A stretch of 64,000 nt of DNA from positions 744,001-808,000 of the forward strand of contig NZ_JADCJY010000001.1 in NCBI RefSeq assembly GCF_014982715.1, written 5' to 3'. The DNA comes from Gallalistipes aquisgranensis. Lineage in GTDB: Bacteria; Bacteroidota; Bacteroidia; Bacteroidales; Rikenellaceae. The translations under genes were made by a program, and so were the position numbers. The notes below the pieces were generated by a model that saw nothing but the letters and a program-made list of their open reading frames with translations, was not told the DNA's origin and made no database searches. Shown in pieces: positions 40,654 through 49,611 of this stretch (positions are counted from its first letter, which is position 1; the number at the start of each line of letters is the position of its first letter).

Positions 40654-42066
40654 ATGAATGCGTGTGCGAATCTTGCTTCGGGCGGACCTGCGGACGGTCT
40701 GCCTGTCCCCCGGCGCTATTGGGCGATTCTCGCCATTGCGATGGGGATCACGCTTTCCGTGCTCGACGGGGCGATCGCCAATGTGGCCCTGCCGACCATC
40801 GCATCCGATCTGAATGCCAGCCCTGCCACCTCCATTTGGGTGGTGAACGCCTACCAGTTGGCTACGGTGGTCTCGCTGCTGTCGCTCTCTGCGCTGGGCG
40901 ACATGATCGGGTACCGGAAAATCTATGTTTCCGGACTGGTCGTCTTCACCCTTGCCTCGCTGGCCTGTACCTTGTCGCGCTCGCTGGCGGCGCTCACGCT
41001 GGCCCGGATGCTGCAGGGGTTCGGTTCGGCGGCCATCGCCAGCGTCAACACCTCCCTGATCCGCGTTATCTATCCCCGGCACTTTCTGGGACGGGGAATG
41101 GGGATCAATGCATTGGTCGTGGCTGTCTCTTCGGCAGCAGGGCCCACGGTGGCCGCCGGAGTGCTCTCCGTCGCCTCGTGGCCGTGGCTTTTCGCCGTCA
41201 ATCTGCCGGTGGGGGTTGCCGCGTTTGTGTTGAGTCGCCGGTTCCTGCCCGATAATCCCGTAAAAGTGAAAGGACGGCATTTCGACTGGCGGGACGGTGT
41301 GCTCAATGCCCTTACGTTCGGTCTGCTGATCGCTTCCATCGAAGGGTACGCCCATGGAATGGGTGTCGGACATATCGTTCCCGGAATCGCAGGAGCGTGT
41401 GTCGTGGGATATTTTTTCGTCCGCCGTCAGTTGCATAGTCCGTTTCCGATTCTGCCGCTCGATCTGCTGAGAATACCGATTTTCTCGCTCTCCATCCTCA
41501 CTTCGGTCTGCTCGTTCCTGGCCCAGATGCTGGCGATGGTCTCCCTGCCGTTTTTCCTTCAGGGGGTGCTCGGGCGGGACGAGGTCGGCACGGGATTGCT
41601 GATGACGGCGTGGCCCGTGGCGATCGTGTTCACGGCTCCCGTGGCCGGTTTGCTCGTGGAACGCGTACATGCGGGAATTTTAGGGGCCGTCGGGCTGTCG
41701 ATCTTCGCAGCCGGGCTGTTCTGCACCGCCTGCCTGCCCGCCGTTCCGACCGACGGGGCGATTCTCTGGCGGCTGGCTCTGTGCGGATTGGGTTTCGGGT
41801 TGTTCCAGTCGCCGAACAACAGCATCATCATCTCGTCGGCGCCGGCCGGCCGTAGCGGAGGGGCGAGCGGCATGCTGGCCACGGCGCGTCTGCTGGGGCA
41901 GACCACGGGAGCCGCGCTGGTTGCCCTCTTTTTTCATCTGTTCCCTGCGGAGGGCATGCATGTGTGCCTGTTCGTAGGAGGAACGCTGGCCGGGATCGGG
42001 GCTGTGGTCAGCAGTCTCCGGATCTCGCAGCCCCTGCCCGAGGCGTTGAGACGTCCCGGGAAATGA
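40654..42066 (+). CDS. 14-TM MFS drug/solute exporter (DHA2/EmrB-QacA type)
   Basis: A 470-residue inner-membrane antiporter with about 14 hydrophobic segments. The first helix carries the DHA2 motif LSVLDGAIANVALPTIASDL. Motif A is LGDMIGYRKIY, and the antiporter motif C is SSAAGPTVAAG in the fifth helix. The substrate is probably a toxic hydrophobic compound exchanged for protons, but it cannot be told from sequence. It lies alone on the plus strand with divergent mscS and convergent purT. No regulator gene is adjacent. Confidence 0.9.
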   Translation: MNACANLASGGPADGLPVPRRYWAILAIAMGITLSVLDGAIANVALPTIASDLNASPATSIWVVNAYQLATVVSLLSLSALGDMIGYRKIYVSGLVVFTLASLACTLSRSLAALTLARMLQGFGSAAIASVNTSLIRVIYPRHFLGRGMGINALVVAVSSAAGPTVAAGVLSVASWPWLFAVNLPVGVAAFVLSRRFLPDNPVKVKGRHFDWRDGVLNALTFGLLIASIEGYAHGMGVGHIVPGIAGACVVGYFFVRRQLHSPFPILPLDLLRIPIFSLSILTSVCSFLAQMLAMVSLPFFLQGVLGRDEVGTGLLMTAWPVAIVFTAPVAGLLVERVHAGILGAVGLSIFAAGLFCTACLPAVPTDGAILWRLALCGLGFGLFQSPNNSIIISSAPAGRSGGASGMLATARLLGQTTGAALVALFFHLFPAEGMHVCLFVGGTLAGIGAVVSSLRISQPLPEALRRPGK

Positions 42067-42073
42067 ACGGAAA

Positions 42074-42100
42074 ACGGGAACCGTGTATCCCGGTTCCCGT
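42074..42100 (-). terminator. Terminator between purT and the MFS gene
   Basis: ACGGGAACCG-tgtatcc-CGGTTCCCGT hairpin. On the minus strand it is followed by TTTT, fitting purT best. Confidence 0.7.
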
Positions 42101-42123
42101 TCCTGTGAATCGAAAGGAAAAGG

Positions 42124-43317
42124 TTATTCCCTATCGTAGATATTTACCTGCAGTTTTGCCATCATACGTTCCGTCTTTTCCCGGGCTTCCCGCACGTCTT
42201 TCCCCCGGGCCAGCAGAACGGCCATGCGGCGGTGCCCCTGTACTTCCGGTTTGCCGAAAATACGCATTTGCGTCTCCGGTTCGGACAGCACATGGTCCAG
42301 ATTGGCGAACTCCACCCGGTTCGAGTTGCCCTCCACGACCACTGCACGCGAGGCCGAAGGTCCATGGAACGCGATGTCGGGTATCGGCAGGCCGAGCACG
42401 GCACGCACGTGCAGGGCGAATTCCGAAAGGTCCTGTGAGATCATCGTCACCATGCCCGTGTCGTGCGGACGGGGGGATACCTCGCTGAAGATCACCCGGT
42501 CGCCCTGTACGAAAAGCTCCACCCCGAACAGTCCCCGGCCTCCCAGCGCATCGGTCACCTTGCGGGCGATTTCTCTGGCCTGCTCCCGTGCCTGAGGGGT
42601 CATGGGCTGCGGCTGCCACGATTCGCGGTAGTCGCCGTCTTCCTGATGGTGTCCGATTGGTTCCAGGAACGACGTGCCTCCTGCATGGCGCACGGTGAGC
42701 AGCGTGATTTCGTAGTCGAATCTGACGAATCCCTCCACGATCACCTTGCCGGCTCCGGCACGTCCCCCTTCCTGGGAATAGGCCCATGCCCGGGCCGTGT
42801 CTTCAGGTCCCCTGACCACGCTTTGTCCGTGGCCCGACGAACTCATCACCGGTTTGACCACACAGGGATAGCCGATCTCGGCGACCGCCCGGTCGAATTC
42901 CTCCCGTGTGGAGGCGAAACGGTAGGGCGATGTGGGCAGGCCCAATTCTTCGGCTGCCAGCCTGCGGATACCCTCCCGGTTCATGGTGAGCCGGGTGGCC
43001 CGGGCCGTCGGAATGACATTGAATCCTTCCTTCTCCAGCTCGACGAGTGTGTCGGTGGCGATCGCCTCGATTTCGGGAATGATGTAGTCGGGTTTTTCCC
43101 TTTCGATGATCTCCCGCAGGCTTTTGCCATCGAGCATGGACACCACGTAAGAGCGGTGGGCGACCTGCATGGCGGGTGCGTTTTCGTATTTGTCCAGCGC
43201 CACGACCTCCACTCCGAAACGTTGGAGTTCGATGGCGACCTCTTTGCCCAGTTCGCCCGCTCCGCAAAGCAGTGCCTTGCGTCCGACGGACGTGAATGGG
43301 GTGCCTATTTTCACCAT
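42124..43317 (-). CDS. purT: Formate-dependent phosphoribosylglycinamide formyltransferase (GAR transformylase 2)
   Basis: An ATP-grasp enzyme of purine synthesis: formate + ATP + GAR gives formyl-GAR, independent of folate. It has 397 residues, full length. N-terminal ATP-grasp pre-fold [19 protein letters not shown], then [17 protein letters not shown], the ATP-binding lysine region [16 protein letters not shown] and catalytic metal site [26 protein letters not shown] strong -7 box TATCTTTG lies 30 nt upstream of the ATG. Single-gene transcription unit. Confidence 0.96.
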   Translation of the reverse strand: MVKIGTPFTSVGRKALLCGAGELGKEVAIELQRFGVEVVALDKYENAPAMQVAHRSYVVSMLDGKSLREIIEREKPDYIIPEIEAIATDTLVELEKEGFNVIPTARATRLTMNREGIRRLAAEELGLPTSPYRFASTREEFDRAVAEIGYPCVVKPVMSSSGHGQSVVRGPEDTARAWAYSQEGGRAGAGKVIVEGFVRFDYEITLLTVRHAGGTSFLEPIGHHQEDGDYRESWQPQPMTPQAREQAREIARKVTDALGGRGLFGVELFVQGDRVIFSEVSPRPHDTGMVTMISQDLSEFALHVRAVLGLPIPDIAFHGPSASRAVVVEGNSNRVEFANLDHVLSEPETQMRIFGKPEVQGHRRMAVLLARGKDVREAREKTERMMAKLQVNIYDRE

Positions 43318-43347
43318 GATTTTCCTGTTTAGGTTTTTTCAGTGCCC

Positions 43348-43355
43348 CAAAGATA
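43348..43355 (-). promoter_or_regulatory. -7 box for purT
   Basis: Minus-strand TATCTTTG, 30 nt upstream of ATG 43317. Confidence 0.65.
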
Positions 43356-43408
43356 GAAAATCCTGGTTAAAAATATTCTGCCGAGCCGGTTTTTCCGCGG
43401 GTTCCGTG

Positions 43409-44362
43409 TCAGATGTCGATCGACTCGTCCGACTCGTCCCAGTTGCCTATTTCGAAATCGCTGCCTGTCGACGAGGAAGAGTAGATCTCTCCGATTTCGA
43501 TCGTCAGGTTGCGCATGTTGTTGCGCGACAGCGGAGAGGTCAGCCGGGACTGATAGGTCTTGATGTCTCCGTTTTCGAGTGTCAGGACGATCGTCAGGAG
43601 CGGATCGGGGCCCGTGGGGAAGAAGGTGACCCGGTTGTAGGCGCTGTACCGGCTCGGACTGAACTTGAGCGGTACGGCGACTGTCTTGGTCATGTCGCTC
43701 GGTTCGCCCGTGGTTACGTCGAGCCATTGCGCTACCGAACCGACCGTGACGAGAATACTCTCTATGGCCGGGTCGATCTGCTTTCCGTCTTTCGACGTGA
43801 GGATGACGTTAAGACCCGTGACGACCCGTTGCAGGTTCGTCCCGATGTTCTGTTCTCCGATGTGTATCTCCTGGGTGGCGAACACGTAATCGGGAGTGTT
43901 CCAGTAGAGCGTGTCCGGCGATGTCTTTTTTCTCAATCCGTATTTCTGTTGGGATAGGTCGGCACCCAGCGTCAGGGCCGGACTGTGGATTTCGGGGTAG
44001 GTGATGACCGTGTCGGGCGGCAGGGTCTGTCCCCAGTAGATCAGATTGTAGGTGCCCACCGGCAGCAGAAGCTGTGCGGACGGGGCTTCGGGATGGATGC
44101 TGCCTGCATTGATGAGATAGGAGGCCGGGAATACCTGTCTTTTGGGGATGGCTCCCCGGTAGTTCCCGTAATAGGTGTAGGTTCCCTGCGTACAGGGGTA
44201 GATTTCCAGATAACCCGTGAAGGGCGATTGCGCCTGGGTGATTCGTACCCGGGGACTGACCAGTTGCGCGGTGCTGTGTCCCCACTCCTTTTCTTTCGTG
44301 TTGTCGTCGGAACATGCTGCCAACAGTAGCGGCAGCATGAACAGGGTGATGCCTTTTTTCAT
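43409..44362 (-). CDS. FimB/Mfa2-like fimbrial-anchor-type lipoprotein (tentative)
   Basis: A 317-residue lipoprotein with signal peptide and lipobox LLAAC (Cys17), followed by acidic SDDNTKEKE. The body is all beta. It has the pattern of Bacteroidetes fimbrillin-anchor proteins: a first domain ending in QLLLPVGTYNLIYWG, a middle helper strand LQRVVTGLNVIL and a C-terminal strand block NNMRNLTIEIGEIY followed by an acidic tail (GNWDESDESIDI). No fimbrial subunit genes are next to it. The family call rests on general pattern; another surface-adhesin family is possible. It begins 50 nt after the antiporter stop on the same strand. Confidence 0.5.
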   Translation of the reverse strand: MKKGITLFMLPLLLAACSDDNTKEKEWGHSTAQLVSPRVRITQAQSPFTGYLEIYPCTQGTYTYYGNYRGAIPKRQVFPASYLINAGSIHPEAPSAQLLLPVGTYNLIYWGQTLPPDTVITYPEIHSPALTLGADLSQQKYGLRKKTSPDTLYWNTPDYVFATQEIHIGEQNIGTNLQRVVTGLNVILTSKDGKQIDPAIESILVTVGSVAQWLDVTTGEPSDMTKTVAVPLKFSPSRYSAYNRVTFFPTGPDPLLTIVLTLENGDIKTYQSRLTSPLSRNNMRNLTIEIGEIYSSSSTGSDFEIGNWDESDESIDI

Positions 44363-44412
44363 GTTCCTGCATGTAATGGTTTCGGAGAGTTACATGCAAG
44401 AGGTGTGCCGCA

Positions 44413-46479
44413 TCAGACGTAATAGCGGTTTTCTTCCGGTTTGTCTCCCTGCGCAGGGAAAAGCAGGATGAAGCTGTTGTCTGCGAAATAACGGTTCAGG
44501 TAGGCCGGAATCCGGTTCATGGCCGGGTGGAACGAGGGTTTGTCCCGGCGGCTGAGAATGGTCCAGATCATATCGTCCGTGCGGATGTCGCGCGAGAGGA
44601 TCAGGAAATCTTCCCAGCCGGGGAAATCTTCCATTTCGGCGTCGATGGGATGGCGTTCGCAGATCTCTTTCAGGCTGTTTTGAGTGGCGGAGTCGGCATA
44701 GAAGACGATTTTGGCCCCCGTGCTGGAGGCAAGCTGCCAGAGCTTGCGGAGCCAGAGCGTGAATCCGATCTCCTTTTCCGCCCGTTCGGGAACGACGATC
44801 AGATGGCGTTTTACCGTCGAGAGAGGCTGTACGGGACGATAGACGAAGGTTGTGACATTACTCTGCGAAATGATCCATTCGATATGGCGCAGCGGATTCG
44901 GCTGCTCCGGATTGTCTGTCGGCATACCCATGATCAGGTCGGTGATCCGGTGCTCTTTGGCTACGCTGACGATGGCGTTCGTGCTGCTCAGGTCGTACCG
45001 GAGCAGTTCGTGCAGATAGGTATCCGTGGCGGCAGCCGTCTTGGCGGCTTCCGAGAGTATCTTCCCGGCCTTTTTGACGGCGTTCTCGTCGGTGGACTGG
45101 TTGTCCACCACGTTGATGGCATACAGGTCGGACGTGTTGCTTTTGGCTTTGAGGGCCGTGCTGAGATTGATCAGTTCGCCGACGGTGTTTTCATTGCTGA
45201 CCGAGATCAGGATGCGTTCGTGTCCCTCCTTGCCCGAGTCGTGGCGGGATACGTCTGTGAGGGCCAGGTTCTGGGCCCCTTTCTGAGTGGCGAACGAAGA
45301 GATGATGCACGAGACGAGAATCATCAGAATCGTGCCGTTGAGTACGCTGTCGTTCAGCAGGCGGATCGGTTCCCCGTCGTCTCCGGTGCCCAGTACCACG
45401 TTGTAGCCTACGGTCACGATGGCCAGCGTGGCGGCCACATGGGCGTTGCTCATGCCGAAGATGACCCTGCGCTGGTCCGCCGACAGGCGGAATGTCTTCT
45501 GGGTGAGCCACGCGGCCGTGAATTTGGCTCCCGTCGCCGTGGCGATCATGATGGCGCCCACTTCGAGCGTCTCCCAGCCGCTGAAAAAGGCCCGGTAGTC
45601 GATCAGCATGCCCACGCCGAGCAGGAAGAAGGGGATGAAGATGGCGTTGCCCACGAACTCGATCCGGTTCATCAGCGGCGATGTGCTCGGGATCAGCCGG
45701 TTCATCGCCATGCCGGCGAGAAAGGCCCCGATGATGGCTTCGATTCCGGCTACCTGGGCCAGGAACGCGCCGAGGAAAACCATCGCCAGGACGAAGACGA
45801 ACTGGGAGATATTGTCCTTGCAGCGTTTGAAAAACCAGCGTCCGATGATCGGGAAGACCAGCATGACCAGCAGACCGAAGATCACGACCGAGGCCCCCAG
45901 CCTGATCCAGAACATTTCAGTCACCTCGCCTCCGGCCATCCCCACGATGATGGTCAGTACCAGCAGGGCCAGCGTGTCGGTGATGACCGTGCCTCCTACG
46001 GTGAGGTTGACCGAGATGTCCTTGCTCACTCCGAGCCGGCTGACGATCGGGTAGGTGATCAGGGTGTGGGAGGAGAAGATACTGCCGAAGAGGATCGACG
46101 ACAGGAGCGAGAAGTGGAGCAGGTAGTGGCTGATCAGGAAACCCAGCGTGAGGGGGACGCAGAAGGTGAAAAGGCCGAACACAAGGCTCTTGTTGCTGTT
46201 TTTCTTGAAGTCGTTCAGGTCGATTTCGAGCCCGGCCAGGAACATGATGTAGAGCAGGCCGGCTGTTCCGGAGAGGATGATGCTGCTATCGCGCAGGATA
46301 AGGTTGAAACCGTGCGGACCGATGACGGCCCCTGCGATGATGAGTCCCAGCAGTTGCGGGATTTTGAGTTTGTTCAGCAATAGAGGGGTCAGCAGAATGA
46401 TAATCAGTATGATGAGAAATTTCAGTACGGGGTCTGCGATCGGCAGGGTAATGGGAGGCATGGTGAGTAATGTGGACAT
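44413..46479 (-). CDS. CPA2-type cation:proton antiporter with C-terminal universal-stress-like region
   Basis: A 688-residue inner-membrane protein. Residues about 15-405 hold 12-13 membrane helices of the Na+/H+ exchanger family (LLGLIIAGAVIGPHGFNLIL, SHTLITYPIVSRLGV, GIEAIIGAFLAGMAMNR). The C-terminal ~270 residues are cytoplasmic with two Usp-like repeats (ERILISVSNENTVGELINLS, HLIVVPERAEKEIGFTLWL). Such fusions often regulate the antiport by nucleotide binding. The exact ion (Na+ or K+) is uncertain. MPPITLP at 46461 is an alternative start. A -7 box TATATTTA lies 42 nt upstream. Confidence 0.9.
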   Translation of the reverse strand: MSTLLTMPPITLPIADPVLKFLIILIIILLTPLLLNKLKIPQLLGLIIAGAVIGPHGFNLILRDSSIILSGTAGLLYIMFLAGLEIDLNDFKKNSNKSLVFGLFTFCVPLTLGFLISHYLLHFSLLSSILFGSIFSSHTLITYPIVSRLGVSKDISVNLTVGGTVITDTLALLVLTIIVGMAGGEVTEMFWIRLGASVVIFGLLVMLVFPIIGRWFFKRCKDNISQFVFVLAMVFLGAFLAQVAGIEAIIGAFLAGMAMNRLIPSTSPLMNRIEFVGNAIFIPFFLLGVGMLIDYRAFFSGWETLEVGAIMIATATGAKFTAAWLTQKTFRLSADQRRVIFGMSNAHVAATLAIVTVGYNVVLGTGDDGEPIRLLNDSVLNGTILMILVSCIISSFATQKGAQNLALTDVSRHDSGKEGHERILISVSNENTVGELINLSTALKAKSNTSDLYAINVVDNQSTDENAVKKAGKILSEAAKTAAATDTYLHELLRYDLSSTNAIVSVAKEHRITDLIMGMPTDNPEQPNPLRHIEWIISQSNVTTFVYRPVQPLSTVKRHLIVVPERAEKEIGFTLWLRKLWQLASSTGAKIVFYADSATQNSLKEICERHPIDAEMEDFPGWEDFLILSRDIRTDDMIWTILSRRDKPSFHPAMNRIPAYLNRYFADNSFILLFPAQGDKPEENRYYV

Positions 46480-46521
46480 AGACTTCCTTGTTCTCTTTTT
46501 ATTGTATAGAAATATTCGCTA

Positions 46522-46529
46522 TAAATATA
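46522..46529 (-). promoter_or_regulatory. -7 box for the antiporter
   Basis: Minus-strand TATATTTA, 42 nt upstream of ATG 46479. Confidence 0.45.
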
Positions 46530-46618
46530 CCGAATTTTTCCGGAATTCCAATCGGGCGTTGCGGAATATAAATCATAACACGGATAAGGGTTGCGGTATC
46601 ATCTCCGGGAATATTTCC

Positions 46619-46626
46619 TATCTTTG
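46619..46626 (+). promoter_or_regulatory. -7 box for the YciI-like gene
   Basis: TATCTTTG, 34 nt upstream of ATG 46661. Confidence 0.6.
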
Positions 46627-46660
46627 CAATCGTATAGGAAAAAATCAAATCTTTCCGATT

Positions 46661-46948
46661 ATGTATCTGATATTCGTGAATTATAAGAAGCCGCTGGCCG
46701 AAGTGGAGAAATACGTGGACGCCCACCGCTCCTATCTGGACCGGTATTACGGGACGGGCGAACTGGTCTGCTCCGGTCCCCGCAATCCCCGCGTGGGTGG
46801 AATCATTCTCTGCCGGGCGGAAAACATGAAGGCCGCCAAAGCGATCACGCTCGGCGATCCTTTCTATCTGAACGGCATCGCAGACTATGAAATCATCGAA
46901 TTCGATCCGGTCAAACGGGCGCCCGGATTCGAGCAGTTCATAGAGTAG
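46661..46948 (+). CDS. YciI-family protein
   Basis: A 95-residue single-domain protein of the YciI (dimeric alpha-beta barrel) family. It begins MYLIFVNYKKPLAEVEKYV and has the conserved HRSYLDRYYGTGELVCSGP with the His-Asp pair thought to be catalytic in this fold, then ITLGDPFYLNGIADYEIIEF. YciI proteins have unknown or mixed activities. ATG 46661 follows the -7 box by a typical leader. A longer open frame running in from upstream is an antisense extension over the antiporter start. Confidence 0.88.
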   Translation: MYLIFVNYKKPLAEVEKYVDAHRSYLDRYYGTGELVCSGPRNPRVGGIILCRAENMKAAKAITLGDPFYLNGIADYEIIEFDPVKRAPGFEQFIE

Positions 46949-46998
46949 GATGCTCCGTTCCGCCCGAAAGGGTGGGCGGCCCCGTCGGAGACCGAACA

Positions 46999-47022
46999 AT
47001 CCGTATCCTGGCCGGATACGGA
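46999..47022 (+). terminator. Hairpin between the YciI gene and ung
   Basis: ATCCGTATCC-tgg-CCGGATACGGAT inverted repeat followed by TTCCTGTTT. The T-run is imperfect. Confidence 0.5.
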
Positions 47023-47029
47023 TTTCCTG

Positions 47030-47061
47030 TTTGCAGACACGGGGAATGATTTCTATCTTTA
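47030..47061 (+). promoter_or_regulatory. Promoter of ung
   Basis: TTTG (47030-47033), 20 nt, TATCTTTA (47054-47061), 25 nt upstream of ATG 47087. Only the last base departs from TAnnTTTG. Confidence 0.7.
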
Positions 47062-47086
47062 TTTCCCAGTTAAGGTCATCGGTTTT

Positions 47087-47749
47087 ATGCAGGTAAAAAT
47101 TGAAGAGAGTTGGCGTGCCCGTTTGCAGCCCGAATTCGATAAGCCCTATTTCGAAAAATTGACGGCTTTCGTCCGGGAGGAATATGCGAGACATACGGTG
47201 TTCCCGCGCGGCGGGGCGATCTTCCATGCGTTCAACACATGTCCGTTCGACCGGGTGAAGGCGGTGATTTTGGGGCAGGACCCCTATCACGAACCGGGAC
47301 AGTATTACGGGCTCTGTTTTTCCGTGATGGACGGTGTGCCGTTTCCGCCTTCGCTGGTCAATATTTTCCGGGAAGTCTCGTCCGATCTGGGAAAACCGAT
47401 ACCGGTGTCGGGTCGTCTGGAGCGCTGGGCGGATCAGGGCGTACTGCTGATCAATGCGATCCTGACGGTCAGGGCCCATCAGGCCGGTTCCCATCGCGGA
47501 CACGGTTGGGAGGAGTTTACCGATGCCGTGATCCGTTGTATCAACGACCAGCGGGAGCATGTCGTCTTTATGCTTTGGGGGGCTTATGCCCAGAGGAAAG
47601 GCGCTTTTATCGACCGTACGCGCCATTTGGTGCTTACCGCCCCTCATCCTTCGCCGCTCTCTGCCGACCGGGGGTTTTTCGGCTGCCGCCATTTCAGCCG
47701 GGCGAATGCCTACTTCCGGGCGAACGGGCTTCCCGAAATAGATTGGTGA
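47087..47749 (+). CDS. ung: Uracil-DNA glycosylase (family 1)
   Basis: Removes uracil from DNA to start base-excision repair. It has 220 residues, full length. The water-activating motif is VILGQDPYHEPGQ (catalytic Asp in GQDPYH). Other family motifs are FPPSLVNIFREV, LLINAILTVRAHQAGSH and the leucine-loop motif APHPSPLSADRGFFGC near the C-terminus. It lies alone with its own promoter. The next gene starts 101 nt later with a separate -7 box. Confidence 0.97.
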   Translation: MQVKIEESWRARLQPEFDKPYFEKLTAFVREEYARHTVFPRGGAIFHAFNTCPFDRVKAVILGQDPYHEPGQYYGLCFSVMDGVPFPPSLVNIFREVSSDLGKPIPVSGRLERWADQGVLLINAILTVRAHQAGSHRGHGWEEFTDAVIRCINDQREHVVFMLWGAYAQRKGAFIDRTRHLVLTAPHPSPLSADRGFFGCRHFSRANAYFRANGLPEIDW

Positions 47750-47785
47750 CGCTGCTTCGGAGGGCGGGCTGTTGCCGGATTTTCC

Positions 47786-47793
47786 TATCTTTG
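47786..47793 (+). promoter_or_regulatory. -7 box for the nitrous-oxide-stimulated-promoter family gene
   Basis: TATCTTTG, 57 nt upstream of ATG 47851. Confidence 0.5.
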
Positions 47794-47850
47794 CGGCGGG
47801 GTTCGGTCCATGCCGCCGGCACGGACCGGAAAAATCGGAAAGGAGCGGGT

Positions 47851-48147
47851 ATGACAAGCCGGATCGAACGGGAGAAAACTACCGTGAAGTGCATGATTGC
47901 CTTGTATTGCCGGAAGAAGGAGCGGAACGCGACGCTCTGCGACGACTGCCGGCGGTTGACGGAGTATGCCCTCGCCCGTCTCGATGCATGTCGTTGCGGG
48001 GAAAATAAACCGGCCTGCAAAAAATGTCCGCATCATTGTTACGCGGGGCACTATCGGGTGAAAATCCGGGAGGTCATGCGGTTCTCCGGTCCGCGGATGA
48101 TGTTGTATCATCCGCTTGCGGCCCTCCGGCATTTCCTGAAAAGATAA
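47851..48147 (+). CDS. Nitrous oxide-stimulated promoter family protein
   Basis: A 98-residue Cys-rich protein. It begins MTSRIEREKTTVKCMIALYC, then has CDDCRRLTEYALARLDACRC, ENKPACKKCPHHCY and a conserved end MRFSGPRMMLYHPLAALRHF. Six or more cysteines in CxxC-like pairs suggest metal (Zn or Fe-S) binding. The family is named after an expression screen and its function is unknown. ATG 47851 is preceded by AAAGGAGCGGGT, a recognisable ribosome-binding region. Confidence 0.87.
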   Translation: MTSRIEREKTTVKCMIALYCRKKERNATLCDDCRRLTEYALARLDACRCGENKPACKKCPHHCYAGHYRVKIREVMRFSGPRMMLYHPLAALRHFLKR

Positions 48148-48276
48148 TTCGACGGGCTGACGTTGCGGAGTGTGTCCGGATCGGTAGGTCCGGATTTTCG
48201 TTTTGTCGGACGGGATGTTCTGTGTTTTTGCCCTGCGTTTTTTTGCGAATTTATAGGATTGTTGCCGGGTAATTTT

Positions 48277-48284
48277 TATATTTG
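48277..48284 (+). promoter_or_regulatory. -7 box for the BF3164-like gene
   Basis: TATATTTG, 82 nt upstream of ATG 48367, in a 219 nt low-GC gap where I see no other feature. Confidence 0.5.
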
Positions 48285-48366
48285 TTTAAGAGGGGAATGT
48301 GTCGCATGTCTGATTGGCGAAGTGAAGAGATGGTTTTGTTAAATTTTTCTGCAAAATTCATGGGTA

Positions 48367-49440
48367 ATGGTTGTCCTTTTTGCTTTTATAAGTTTGTGTG
48401 CGGCTGTTCTTGCTGTACCTTGCGTCCAGGCCCAGACCTATGGTCCGCCTGTGTATGAGACGGTATATACGCCCCGGGTCGAGCGGATAGAGGCTATTCC
48501 TGAAGAACAGTATGTGGCTCTGGCCGTATATAAGGATATGCTGGTCGCAGGCGGATATGTGAACGGCTGTATGCTTCATCTGTTCGATCGTGAAAGCGGC
48601 GAGTATGTCACCGGTTTTGCCCGGGCGGGTAATGATGCGGGAGAGTTTTCTGCCCGTCCCTTTTTTCAGGCGGACGAAAAGTCGGGACGGCTGACGGTCG
48701 TTCCCGCAGGCACCCGGCGGGTGATCGTGTACGATTTGGAGAAGATATTGGATGAACAGCCTGCTGTCAGCGGGGAATTCACTTTCCGTTTCCCGCTGAA
48801 TATTTACAATGCAGTCCTTTCGGAGCGGGGATTGCTGGCCAATGGGGCCTGTGCGTCCGATTCGCTGCGTTTCAGAATGGGCTTCGTCGATCCGGAAAGT
48901 ATGTCTGTGAAGTGGTCGTCCGTTTATGCGGATATTCCTTTTCCGTATTCCGACGGAATCGAATACCGGATAAAACGCAATCTGGCCGGGTCGATGTTTG
49001 CCTGGCATTTCAATCCCGAACGGCGCAGGATCGTTGCGGGAAGCGGTTACGGAATGGTTCTCGAAATTTTCGATGTCGATTCGGTGGTGAAACCGGCTGC
49101 CGTCCGGTATTTTCTGGATGCCGGCTCTTACGGTGTGGAACACCGGACCGCCCTTTTCCCGGTGATTGTCCCGACCGGCGAAACCGTTTTGGGATATAGA
49201 TGGATCACCTCTTCGGACCGCTATATTTACACGCTCAATTTTTGCGACCGAAACGGCAGGAGACTTGGCAATGGGATGTCGGAGATCAGCGTTTTCGATT
49301 GGCAGGGGAATCCCGTTGCTCTCCTGGAGGGATTGCCGCATCTGTCGTGTATTGCTTCCGGAAGAGATGGCTGCTTGTTCGGAATTGTTCAGCCGGAAGA
49401 CAGGTCGACGCGTTATATCGTAAGGATAAGAACAAAATAA
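48367..49440 (+). CDS. BF3164-like (TolB-like 6-bladed propeller) secreted protein
   Basis: A 357-residue exported protein with signal peptide FAFISLCAAVLAVPCVQAQ. The mature part has short repeated beta-strand units (VALAVYKDMLVAGGYVNGCM, LHLFDRESGEYVTGF, GRLTVVPAGTRRVIVYDLE) typical of the BF3164 family propellers of Bacteroidetes. No catalytic residues can be named. It lies upstream of an outer-membrane beta-barrel protein (171 nt gap). Base composition seems lower in GC than flanking genes. The function is unknown. Confidence 0.7.
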   Translation: MVVLFAFISLCAAVLAVPCVQAQTYGPPVYETVYTPRVERIEAIPEEQYVALAVYKDMLVAGGYVNGCMLHLFDRESGEYVTGFARAGNDAGEFSARPFFQADEKSGRLTVVPAGTRRVIVYDLEKILDEQPAVSGEFTFRFPLNIYNAVLSERGLLANGACASDSLRFRMGFVDPESMSVKWSSVYADIPFPYSDGIEYRIKRNLAGSMFAWHFNPERRRIVAGSGYGMVLEIFDVDSVVKPAAVRYFLDAGSYGVEHRTALFPVIVPTGETVLGYRWITSSDRYIYTLNFCDRNGRRLGNGMSEISVFDWQGNPVALLEGLPHLSCIASGRDGCLFGIVQPEDRSTRYIVRIRTK

Positions 49441-49611
49441 CGGGTCATGGGATAGAGTGGTTGCCCGTGTTGTCGGCGGCGAGGATCGGGGTGTCGACGG
49501 AATGGACGGGCGTCAGATTCCGACCATGATATGAATATTGTCGGCGAGACTGCCGGTGGTGATGTTCGGGCACTTGACAGGCAATATCATAGATATAAAA
49601 AAATTGATTCG

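Noticed and set aside
44527-46383. 618-codon plus-strand frame antisense to the antiporter
   Set aside because: Composition is that of the reverse of a membrane protein gene (Asp/Glu/His/Arg-rich) with no recognisable domain; the minus-strand antiporter explains it.
48148-48366. 219 nt gap considered for a small RNA or riboswitch
   Set aside because: Only a -7 box was visible; no hairpin with conserved riboswitch features could be recognised.
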